8,196 bases of DNA from Bacillota bacterium. GTDB taxonomy: Bacteria; Armatimonadota; Hebobacteria; Hebobacterales; Hebobacteraceae. The notes beneath the pieces are model-generated. The model did not search any database, was not told the origin of the DNA, and worked only from the letters and a program-made list of their open reading frames with translations. Position numbers and translations under genes: made by a program. Positions 1 through 5,312 of this stretch are shown piece by piece. Where the stretch lies: assembly GCA_030597345.1 (NCBI GenBank), contig JAUVSA010000089.1:1-8196 (forward strand), in the 5' to 3' direction. Numbering within the stretch: the stretch's first letter is position 1; each line of letters begins with the position of its first letter.

Positions 1-2
1 AT

Positions 3-452
3 CATCTGCCGGAAGCAGTGGAGGAGATGACGGGGGTCGTGCATCTTGCGCCCAATGACGCGTTCTACCGCTTCCGGATGGGCAATTTGTATCTGAGGAC
101 CGGCCAGGTGCAGAGAGCTGTTTCGGAATTCCGGAAGGCCACGGAGCTCGCGCCCTATGACGACTACTATCTGATACGCTATGCAGTAGCGTTGCTGGCT
201 GTCGGGCAGTTCGTGGCGGCGATCGACGCGCTGCGGATCGCGCTGCGCATGGATCCCCGCAACCGCTGCTATCGCGTCCTCCTCGCCGACGCCTACACGC
301 AGGCAGGGCTGGAGGAGGAGGCCGCCCAGATGCTCGACGCGGCGGGCGAGCTGGACAGCTACGATATGGACTTCGTGGGCCGACGGAGGATGGAGTTCAA
401 CCGAGCCGAGCAGGACGCCGGCGGGAAGTCGGCCGCCGCGGGAAGCGAATGA
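3..452 (+). CDS. TPR-repeat protein, C-terminal part (5' end outside window)
   Basis: The reading frame is open from the window edge (first whole codon at 3), so this is the C-terminal end of a longer protein; the GTG at 18 is probably internal because the residues before it continue a helical repeat. Three tetratricopeptide repeats are visible: one around NDAFYRFRMGNLYLRTG, one around DDYYLIRYAVALLAVG and one around NRCYRVLLADAYTQAG. They show the usual small/aromatic spacing and a D/N-P-type turn between repeats (LAPND, LAPYD, MDPRN). A charged, Ala/Gly-rich tail of about 30 residues follows. TPRs are protein-protein interaction scaffolds; no catalytic domain is visible here and the specific role is unknown. 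Its TGA stop overlaps the ATG of the next gene (ATGA at 449-452), so the two are very likely co-translated. Confidence 0.85.
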   Translation, partial: HLPEAVEEMTGVVHLAPNDAFYRFRMGNLYLRTGQVQRAVSEFRKATELAPYDDYYLIRYAVALLAVGQFVAAIDALRIALRMDPRNRCYRVLLADAYTQAGLEEEAAQMLDAAGELDSYDMDFVGRRRMEFNRAEQDAGGKSAAAGSE

Positions 453-1078
453 ACGTCGCCACCCTGACGCTCGGCCCGCTCGCCACCAACTGCTACCTCG
501 CGTGGGAAGAAGGCGGCGCGGCGGCCATCCTGATCGACTGTGCCGGCAGCTCGCGGGACATCCTGCGCGCGGCGGAGCAGCGCGGTCTCGAAATCAAGCT
601 CATCGTCAACACCCACGGGCACAGCGACCATATCGACGCGCTGGCAGGGGTGAAGAGTGACGGCGGCGCGGAGTTGGTCATCCACGAACTCGATGCCCCG
701 ATGCTCGCCGATCCTATGTTGAGCGGGGCCGCGATGTGGGGATTCTCGCAGGAAAGCCTCGCGCCAGATCGCTTGCTTACGGAGGGGGACGTCATAGAGC
801 TCGACGGCGCGGGGCCGAAGCTGTCGGTGCTCCACACTCCCGGCCATTCGCCGGGGAGCATCTGCCTGCTGGGGGGCGGCGTCCTGTTCTCCGGCGACTG
901 CCTCTTCGCGGGCGGGATGGGGCGGGTCGATCTGCCGGGAGGCGATGAGGCCGCGATGATGGCGTCGCTGAAGCGCCTCGCCGCGCTGGATCGCACACTC
1001 GCGGTGTACCCAGGTCACGGCCCGGCGACGACGATCGGGGATGAGTTGGCGAGCAACCCGTGGCTGGCGAACCTGTAG
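449..1078 (+). CDS. MBL-fold metallo-hydrolase (glyoxalase II-like / YcbL type)
   Basis: A 209-residue metallo-beta-lactamase-fold hydrolase, close to the usual size of the compact glyoxalase-II-like family that lacks the C-terminal helical domain of true glyoxalase II. The metal-binding set is complete: THGHSDH (H56, H58, D60, H61), H133 in HTPGHSPGS, D150 in FSGDCLF and H190 in VYPGHGP. These residues hold a binuclear Zn/Fe site in this superfamily. The N-terminal LGPLATNCYL strand and the ending ASNPWL are also typical. Likely activity is thioester hydrolysis, for example S-lactoylglutathione-like substrates, but the substrate cannot be read from sequence and a cytosolic esterase/thioesterase role is equally possible. 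The start is fixed by the ATGA overlap with the upstream TPR gene. The product is followed after 21 bases by the tRNA promoter. Confidence 0.92.
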   Translation: MNVATLTLGPLATNCYLAWEEGGAAAILIDCAGSSRDILRAAEQRGLEIKLIVNTHGHSDHIDALAGVKSDGGAELVIHELDAPMLADPMLSGAAMWGFSQESLAPDRLLTEGDVIELDGAGPKLSVLHTPGHSPGSICLLGGGVLFSGDCLFAGGMGRVDLPGGDEAAMMASLKRLAALDRTLAVYPGHGPATTIGDELASNPWLANL

Positions 1079-1099
1079 CGCCGGCCAGTGCAGTGCTCG

Positions 1100-1108
1100 T
1101 GGTATAAT
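1100..1108 (+). promoter_or_regulatory. Extended -10 promoter for the tRNA
   Basis: TG-N-TATAAT at 1100-1108 is a perfect extended -10 element. No good -35 hexamer lies 16-18 bases upstream, which is tolerated in extended -10 promoters. Initiation about seven bases downstream (near 1115) would give a leader of roughly six nucleotides before the tRNA at 1121. It sits in the short gap after the MBL gene, so the tRNA is probably its own unit. Confidence 0.7.
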
Positions 1109-1120
1109 TGGTGAGCTGGC

Positions 1121-1192
1121 GGGCCCGTAGCTCAGTGGTAGAGCAGGCGGCTCATAACCGCTCGGTCGCAGGTTCGAATCCTGCCGGGCCCA
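1121..1192 (+). tRNA. tRNA with CAT anticodon, probably tRNA-Ile2 (lysidine-modified)
   Basis: A complete 72-nt cloverleaf folds without mismatches in the acceptor stem. The acceptor stem GGGCCCG (1121-1127) pairs with CGGGCCC (1185-1191), with discriminator A1192. The D arm is GCTC/GAGC (1130-1144). The anticodon stem GGCGG/CCGCT (1146-1162) encloses loop CTCATAA, anticodon CAT at 1153-1155. The T arm is GCAGG/CCTGC (1168-1184) with loop TTCGAAT. CCA is not encoded. G1-C72 pairing argues against initiator tRNA-fMet, which has a mismatched 1-72 pair. Base pairs C4-G69 and C5-G68, plus the close likeness of the anticodon arm and variable loop to known tRNA-Ile2 (E. coli ileX type), favour the AUA-decoding isoleucine tRNA that TilS modifies to lysidine. 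Elongator tRNA-Met remains the alternative. Confidence 0.95.
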
Positions 1193-1224
1193 TTCTTCCC
1201 TCGCCCGACGGGCAAGGGAAGAAT
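1192..1224 (+). terminator. Strong hairpin directly after the tRNA
   Basis: The segment ATTCTTCCCT (1192-1201) pairs perfectly with AGGGAAGAAT (1215-1224). After one C-A mismatch, GCCC (1203-1206) pairs with GGGC (1210-1213) around a GAC loop, giving 14 base pairs. No T tract follows, so it is not a textbook intrinsic terminator; it may act as a factor-dependent terminator or as a 3'-processing/stability hairpin. The stem uses the tRNA discriminator base, so mature tRNA and full hairpin cannot form together. Confidence 0.55.
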
Positions 1225-1227
1225 GGA

Positions 1228-1344
1228 GTGAGGTGAGAGGAGAGAGTTGAAAGGTGATGACTACAAGAAACCCATTGCAGTCCGGGCGACTGTCCGCCAA
1301 ACATTAACCCTCATCTCACGGTCACCTCTCTCCTATCTACTCTC
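1228..1344. repeat. Imperfect inverted repeat, purine-rich / pyrimidine-rich arms
   Basis: The left arm is the purine-rich stretch around 1228-1249 and the right arm the pyrimidine-rich stretch 1322-1344. The core GGAGAGAG (1239-1246) pairs exactly with CTCTCTCC (1326-1333), and most neighbouring bases on the outer side also pair. The arms enclose about 75 bases with no reading frame I would support. It lies just upstream of the four-helix-bundle gene. Low-complexity composition could produce it by chance. Confidence 0.4.
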
Positions 1345-1375
1345 AAGAATGTTGCCTTGCGGGGACTGAATCGGG

Positions 1376-1744
1376 ATGCTCTTCCTCTTCGAGAAGCTCG
1401 AGGTCTATCAGAAGGCCCTCGCCCTGGCAGAGCGAGTGACCGGGATGACGGCGGGGTTCCCCCGTGGTTGCTGGTATCTAGCCGACCAACTGAACCGCGC
1501 CAGCCTCTCGATCTCCCTCAACATCGCGGAGGGCAACGGGCGGTGGACGCAAGCTGACAGGAAGAACTTCTTCGGAATCGCTCGCGGGTCGGTGCACGAG
1601 TGCGTTCCGCTGATCGAGTTGTGCCGAAGGAGAGGCCTCCTGCAAGACGAGGTCTGCAGCGCTCTCAGCGAGGAACTGGAGACGATCGCGAAGATGCTCT
1701 CCGGACTGATACGGAGAGGGCAAAGGCCTTCCGGCGCCGTCTGA
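1376..1744 (+). CDS. Four-helix bundle protein (23S rRNA intervening-sequence protein family)
   Basis: A 122-residue protein of the S23 / IVS-encoded family (Pfam 23S_rRNA_IVP, TIGR02436 type), at the typical length. The family pattern is followed from end to end: N-terminal FEKLEVYQKALALAERV, the Q-L-N-R-A-S helix, the hallmark SLNIAEGNGR (residues 47-56), then FFGIARGSVHEC and a last helix ending IAKMLSGLI. Members form pentameric helical bundles, and the family includes the Avd subunit of diversity-generating retroelements. Most stand-alone members have no known job. Here it is not inside an rRNA gene; it lies 183 bases after a tRNA. The start at 1376 begins exactly at the family's N-terminal motif, but the ribosome binding site is weak (GGGGA about ten bases upstream). 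No reverse transcriptase or template/variable repeat is present. Confidence 0.88.
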   Translation: MLFLFEKLEVYQKALALAERVTGMTAGFPRGCWYLADQLNRASLSISLNIAEGNGRWTQADRKNFFGIARGSVHECVPLIELCRRRGLLQDEVCSALSEELETIAKMLSGLIRRGQRPSGAV

Positions 1745-1995
1745 AGTATGGCAGCGGCCGCGCCCTGGTGGAGGCGCTGGCCGAGTAGCAGGTGCGCCGG
1801 AAGAGCAGCATTTGTCCCGCCTGGAGACGCGCCCCGGGATCCCGGACTCACGCCCCTCAGTTGGCTCGCACGTTGGCGTGTTTGCGCCGGCGCCCGACGC
1901 ACCGGCCGGATTCGCGATAGGCGCGTGGGGAAGCGGCGGCGAACTGGTATGTGTCGGCACGGGAGTGACGACCGGAGAGAGGTGAGCTGAGCGAA
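1745..1995. other. Gene-free spacer with a 12-bp palindrome
   Basis: No coding frame with family-like features is visible on either strand in these 251 bases. The only structure I see is the perfect palindrome CCGGGATCCCGG (1834-1845). The 3' end contains the GGAGAGAGGTGAG ribosome binding site for the next gene. A promoter for that gene is expected here but I cannot point to a convincing one. Confidence 0.5.
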
Positions 1996-3072
1996 ATGAG
2001 ACATGTCGTCCTCTGTCTTGCAGGAGTGCTGGCACTCGCCATTCCGGCCGTGGGCAGCGAGAGCAGCGCGCCCCCGGGCGGCCTGTGCCTCGTGTACGCC
2101 ACCACACAGAGTGCAGTGAGCCCCCCGGTCATCGAGCTGCACTTGCTGGAGGCGAAATCCAGGGCTCGCCAGCCACTTTATCGGGACCCGGAGGAAGGGA
2201 ACCGTATTCTCGTCAAGATAGCGTCCTCCGACATAGTGGGGGCCGGCCGCGCGGTTCCGCCAAGCTCGGTGTATGTTATGATGGGGCCCGCGCTCGCCGG
2301 GCTCTGCCCCGACGCGATGTGCCGTCTGCGCATCAGCCAGTCAGCGAAGCTGTACGATCCAGAGCCATTGTTTCCGGTGCCGCTCTGCTTCAGCGATGCA
2401 TCGCCCTATGGCATGTGGAATCGAGCGCCGACGTTCGCGGTGAGCAGGGACGGCGGGCGGTTCGCGATCTCAGCACTCCGGGCCGGCGAGATCAGATTCG
2501 ACCGTCCCACCATAAGGATCCTCTCCGGCGCCGGCGAGGAACTCTGGCAGATTGCGCTTGACGACCAGCTTCTGTATGTGGCTGATCTCGCCTGGTCGCC
2601 GGACGGTGGGTCACTCGCCTACCTCGTAATGCCTCAGGGGGATGCGCATACGCTGGATGACGCGCCTCTTCCACTGGCCGGGCTGTATGTGGCCGACACT
2701 GCGGCCCGGAGCACGCGCATGGTCCGCCACTGCTTCGCAGACGCGCTTGCCTGGGGCCCCACGCCGGGGCGGATTACCGTCGCCGAGCGCCAGGGAGGCG
2801 TCTGGGGCAGCCGCCACGTAGGCCGGGTGCTGTCTCTTCCCTCAGGGAAGAAGGTCGAGGAGTTCTCCCTGCGAGGTCATGTCAGCGCGCTCCATTATTC
2901 GGCAGATAGTCGGTGGCTGGCCGTTCAGACCATGATCGAGGATCGTCAGCAGATTTGGCTGTACCCGAGAGCCGGCGGGTGGGGCCGTCCGCTCCTCGAA
3001 CTATCGCCGGGCGAGGGCAGGCTGTCTCTGCTGGGGTGGGTGCGGGTGAGCCCAGGGGTGCTGGGAGAGTGA
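1996..3072 (+). CDS. Secreted PD40/TolB-like beta-propeller protein of unknown function
   Basis: A 358-residue protein. Residues 1-20 form a signal peptide (short MRH n-region, hydrophobic VVLCLAGVLALAIPAV, likely cleavage near AVG-S), so it is exported; the Cys at 7 is not in a lipobox. The body carries degenerate PD40/WD-type strands: TFAVSRDGGRFAIS (146-159), VADLAWSPDGGSLAYL (195-210), DALAWGPTPGRITVA (249-263) and VSALHYSADSRWLAV (296-310), with LLGWVRVSP near the end. SPDG-type turns of this kind are typical of TolB/WD40-like propellers. There are too few clear blades to count a full propeller, and no catalytic residues stand out. The start is supported by GAGGTGAG at 1979-1986, nine bases before ATG. 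Flanked by 251 and 79 bases of spacer, it looks monocistronic. The partner or ligand is unknown. Confidence 0.8.
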   Translation: MRHVVLCLAGVLALAIPAVGSESSAPPGGLCLVYATTQSAVSPPVIELHLLEAKSRARQPLYRDPEEGNRILVKIASSDIVGAGRAVPPSSVYVMMGPALAGLCPDAMCRLRISQSAKLYDPEPLFPVPLCFSDASPYGMWNRAPTFAVSRDGGRFAISALRAGEIRFDRPTIRILSGAGEELWQIALDDQLLYVADLAWSPDGGSLAYLVMPQGDAHTLDDAPLPLAGLYVADTAARSTRMVRHCFADALAWGPTPGRITVAERQGGVWGSRHVGRVLSLPSGKKVEEFSLRGHVSALHYSADSRWLAVQTMIEDRQQIWLYPRAGGWGRPLLELSPGEGRLSLLGWVRVSPGVLGE

Positions 3073-3151
3073 GTGGAAGGCTTGAGGGGATGACGGCGGG
3101 AGAACGCCCTCAGGTCTGTTCGGCAGAGAGCAGAATGGAGACGAGAGTCGC

Positions 3152-3895
3152 ATGTCGGAAGCTGTCGTAGGGATCGCGTTCGCCGGGGTAGCGGCGCTGG
3201 CCAATGTGGCAGGCGGTGGGCTGGTGCTGCTCCGCCGAAACTGGTCACGGCGCAGCCTCAAGACCGCCCTCGCCTTTGCGGGCGGCTTCATGCTGGCCGC
3301 AGCTATCCTCACCATGACGCCGGAGAGCATACATCGGCTTCCCCAGTGGGGCGCCGAGCTGATCCTCGTCGGATATCTGGCGGTGCACTTCCTCGAGCAC
3401 GTCATCGGCGGCCACTATCACTTCGCGGGAGATCAGCACGGCCCCGACCGCGTGGTCAGCAGAACGGTGAGCAGCACCACGCTGTTCGCCATGCTGGTCC
3501 ACACCTTCTTCGACGGCGTCGCCATCGGCTCCGCATTTCTCGTCGGCAGGGGCCTGGGATTCGCGGTGCTGGCTGCCATGATCCTCCACAAGGTGCCGGC
3601 CGGCTTCGCCGTGAGCGCGGTGCTGCTTGCAGGCGGGGCGACGCGGCTGCGCGCCTTCGCGGGGTCAGTGCTGCTCGGAGTGGGCACCATCGTCGGGAGC
3701 ATCGTCCTCTCCGCCGCCGGGCCGGTGGCCCCTTACGCTATTCCGATCTCGGCCGGGACCTTGATCCACGTGGCCGCGTCGGACCTCATACCCGAGGTCA
3801 ACGAGGGCGAAGGCTGGCCGATCACGGCCACGGTAATCGCCGGAGGTCTGGTCTTCCTGGCGCTCAAGCTCCTCATGGGGGATGCGCTTCACTAG
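3152..3895 (+). CDS. ZIP family divalent-metal transporter
   Basis: A 247-residue inner-membrane protein with about eight hydrophobic segments and a His-rich loop (HVIGGHYHFAGDQHG, residues 83-97) between TM3 and TM4, as in ZIP importers that bring Zn2+, Fe2+ or similar metals into the cytoplasm. Signatures are TM4 HTFFDGVAIGSAF (H117, D121), TM5 ILHKVPAGF (H146) and TM6 IHVAASDLIPEVNEG. The TM5 motif normally reads HKxPEG or HNxPEG; here the metal-site Glu is Ala150, which may alter metal selectivity or the second metal site. The ATG follows GGAG at 3137-3140 with an 11-base spacing. The TAG stop lies on the TA boundary of a MITE-like element, so the extreme C terminus (MGDALH) may have been shaped by that insertion. 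A CDF exporter gene follows. Confidence 0.9.
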   Translation: MSEAVVGIAFAGVAALANVAGGGLVLLRRNWSRRSLKTALAFAGGFMLAAAILTMTPESIHRLPQWGAELILVGYLAVHFLEHVIGGHYHFAGDQHGPDRVVSRTVSSTTLFAMLVHTFFDGVAIGSAFLVGRGLGFAVLAAMILHKVPAGFAVSAVLLAGGATRLRAFAGSVLLGVGTIVGSIVLSAAGPVAPYAIPISAGTLIHVAASDLIPEVNEGEGWPITATVIAGGLVFLALKLLMGDALH

Positions 3896-4030
3896 TGTCG
3901 TGTCCCAGGAACAGCTTCCTGATATTGTTATCCGCGGATAATCACAGAACGGACGCTATGAGCTTGTCGTGGGCTCGTGCCGTCCTGTGCCACGTACTGT
4001 ATTTCCGCAGCTAACACTGGGACGGCACAC
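3895..4030. mobile_element. MITE-like element with terminal inverted repeats and TA flanks
   Basis: CTAGTGTCGTGTCCCAG at 3892-3908 is an inverted copy of CTGGGACGGCACACTAG at 4017-4033, matching at 14 of 17 positions; the likeness continues inward with AGCT. TA dinucleotides (3893-3894 and 4031-4032) flank a 136-base body with no credible gene, as expected for a non-autonomous IS630/Tc1-mariner-type element that duplicates TA. Inside is a perfect 14-bp palindrome, TTATCCGCGGATAA (3928-3941). The family assignment rests only on the TA flanks and TIR layout. An alternative is a large bidirectional terminator hairpin, though a 17-bp imperfect stem with more than 100 bases between arms makes that less likely. 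Confidence 0.6.
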
Positions 4031-4035
4031 TAGAA

Positions 4036-4096
4036 GCTGTTTCATAACCTCCATGTGGAGTCTGGCAGCTTGTGCTGCCTGAGGTTATGAAACAGC
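4036..4096. repeat. 61-base perfect 16-bp inverted repeat with nested hairpin
   Basis: GCTGTTTCATAACCTC (4036-4051) and GAGGTTATGAAACAGC (4081-4096) are exact inverse complements. Between them GGCAGC (4064-4069) pairs with GCTGCC (4074-4079) around a TTGT loop, so the whole segment folds into a long stem with an internal hairpin. It starts five bases after the neighbouring MITE-like element. The arms resemble insertion-sequence termini, so it may be a second miniature element or a terminator for the ZIP transcript. No protein is encoded. Confidence 0.7.
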
Positions 4097-4121
4097 AGCA
4101 CAAGTCGCCAGGCTCCAGCAG

Positions 4122-4181
4122 GCGCATTTCATGCCGGCGTCTCTAACGGACAGCCAGGCGAGTGAGAGTTGTGAAATGCGC
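4122..4181 (+). repeat. 10-bp inverted repeat in the CDF gene leader
   Basis: GCGCATTTCA (4122-4131) and TGAAATGCGC (4172-4181) are perfect inverse complements separated by 40 bases. The right arm ends four bases before the ribosome binding site of the CDF gene. In RNA it could form a leader stem affecting translation, or in DNA it could be a leftover of a repeat element. There is no direct evidence of regulation. Confidence 0.5.
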
Positions 4182-4185
4182 TCTA

Positions 4186-4192
4186 AAGGAAG
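4186..4192 (+). promoter_or_regulatory. Ribosome binding site that sets the CDF start
   Basis: AAGGAAG lies eight bases before ATG 4201. The in-frame GTG at 4162 has no comparable site and sits inside the loop of the 4122-4181 inverted repeat, so 4201 is preferred. Confidence 0.7.
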
Positions 4193-4200
4193 CGCGAAAC

Positions 4201-5163
4201 ATGCCCGCCAGTGCTGAGATCCATACTCACGAGCATTCGGCCGCGGGGGGCGCCGCGCCGGTGAAGGGCAGGCTCGCCTTCGCGGTGGTGCTGACGGCGG
4301 TGGTGCTGATCGCGGAGCTGATCGGGGGGTTCTGGGCGCACAGCCTGGCGCTGCTGAGCGATGCCGCGCACGTGTTCACGGACCTCATATCCCTTGCCCT
4401 CAGCCTGGGCGCAGTCGTGCTCGCCTCCCGGCCGGTCACGAAGGAGCACACGTACGGGTGGCACCGGGGCGAGATCCTGGCGGCAATGGTCAACGGCATT
4501 TTGCTCCTTGGAATCTCGGCTTGGCTGCTGCACGCGGCCTATGAGAGACTGCAGGACCCGCAGGAGGTGCGGGTCAGCGGTATGCTTGCTGTCGCGGTGG
4601 CGGGGCTGATCGCCAACGGTATCATCGCCTTCCGCCTGCGGGGGCATGCGCATGATAACCTCAATGTGCGCAGCGCCTACCTGCACGTGTTGGCGGACCT
4701 CGGCGGCAGCGTCGGGGTCGTTGTCGCCGCTCTCATCATGCTCCCGACAGGCTGGTATATCGTTGACCCGATCATCGCTCTGGTGATCGCTGTTGCCGTG
4801 CTGGCCGGGTCCGTCCGCCTGCTGCTGGACACTGCTCATGTATTGCTGGAAGGTGTGCCTCGCGGGATAGACCTCAACGCAGTGGCGGCGACGATCAGAG
4901 AGACGCCGGGTGTGGAGAATCTCCACGACCTGCATATCTGGACTATCTGCTCGGACATCCTGGCCCTGAGCGTCCACGTCACCGTCGGTGACCAACCCGC
5001 GCCGGCGCGAGACGAGATCGTGCGAGCGATAAACGGAGATCTGAGGGTGCGGTTTGGCATCACCGAGACGACCATCCAGGCCGAGAGCAGGCCGTGCCGC
5101 ACGGACGAGCTGATTCACGTCGTGCCACATCGGGAGCACCAAGATCGCAGGCATGGGGCGTGA
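4201..5163 (+). CDS. CDF family cation (zinc) efflux transporter, CzcD/ZitB type
   Basis: A 320-residue inner-membrane exporter that uses proton antiport to move Zn2+ (possibly Cd2+ or Co2+) out of the cytoplasm. It begins with a small His cluster (HTHEH, residues 8-12), followed by six membrane segments. The zinc-type tetrahedral site is present as HxxxD in both TM2 (H57/D61 in SDAAHVFTD) and TM5 (H162/D166 in LHVLADLGG). TYGWHRGEILAAMVNG (84-99) is a family hallmark. The TM4-TM5 loop is short (HAHD) rather than strongly His-rich. The cytoplasmic domain carries NLHDLHIWTI and ends in TIQAES...C, as in CzcD/ZitB, then a polar tail of about 20 residues. The start is chosen from the ribosome binding site at 4186-4192. 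The neighbouring ZIP gene moves metals in the opposite direction. Confidence 0.95.
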   Translation: MPASAEIHTHEHSAAGGAAPVKGRLAFAVVLTAVVLIAELIGGFWAHSLALLSDAAHVFTDLISLALSLGAVVLASRPVTKEHTYGWHRGEILAAMVNGILLLGISAWLLHAAYERLQDPQEVRVSGMLAVAVAGLIANGIIAFRLRGHAHDNLNVRSAYLHVLADLGGSVGVVVAALIMLPTGWYIVDPIIALVIAVAVLAGSVRLLLDTAHVLLEGVPRGIDLNAVAATIRETPGVENLHDLHIWTICSDILALSVHVTVGDQPAPARDEIVRAINGDLRVRFGITETTIQAESRPCRTDELIHVVPHREHQDRRHGA

Positions 5164-5296
5164 GCGCGCGGCGCAGAAGCGGTCCTGCCGCACATTCTCG
5201 GCCCTGGGGGCGACAGGAGAAGGAGACCCGGCCGGCCTCGCAGTACCTCAACGGCACGGGCGGGGGCTTCCGCCGGAGCAAGGAATCTCGATCACC

Positions 5297-5304
5297 GGGA
5301 GGTG
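5297..5304 (+). promoter_or_regulatory. Ribosome binding site that sets the start at 5313
   Basis: GGGAGGTG, near-perfect, lies eight bases before ATG 5313. The frame is open further upstream to 5094, but only this start gives a signal peptide and it avoids a 70-base overlap with the CDF gene. Confidence 0.85.
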
Positions 5305-5312
5305 TCTCACTC

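Noticed and set aside
359..1300. Long minus-strand reading frame across the MBL gene and tRNA
   Set aside because: It is the antisense of the MBL gene plus the tRNA. The peptide RQDSNLRPSGYEPPALPLSY inside it is the well-known spurious translation of the complement of a tRNA gene.
1376..1744. Diversity-generating retroelement, with the four-helix bundle as Avd
   Set aside because: No reverse transcriptase and no template/variable repeat pair are present, and the protein fits the general S23 family.
1322..1985. 12-bp inverted match (1322-1333 versus 1974-1985) flanking the four-helix-bundle gene as possible element ends
   Set aside because: The right copy is the ribosome binding site of the 1996 gene and the sequence is purine-rich and simple, so coincidence is the better explanation.
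1408..2142. Minus-strand frames across the four-helix-bundle gene and spacer
   Set aside because: The composition is typical of a high-GC shadow frame, there is no domain, and they overlap two supported plus-strand genes.
3080..3111. Short stem after the PD40 gene (GGCG/CGCC with TGAG/CTCA) as a terminator
   Set aside because: The stems are only four pairs each, with no T tract.
4162..4200. Upstream GTG start for the CDF gene
   Set aside because: It has no ribosome binding site and lies within the leader inverted repeat; ATG 4201 has a good site.
4183..5193. Minus-strand frame of 336 codons opposite the CDF gene
   Set aside because: It has no family features, is His/Arg/Gln-rich as expected of an antisense shadow, and overlaps a complete, well-recognised CDF gene.
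5094..5312. N-terminal extension of the acidic TPR protein
   Set aside because: It overlaps the CDF gene, has low-complexity Arg/Pro-rich content, and would bury the signal peptide; ATG 5313 has a near-perfect ribosome binding site.
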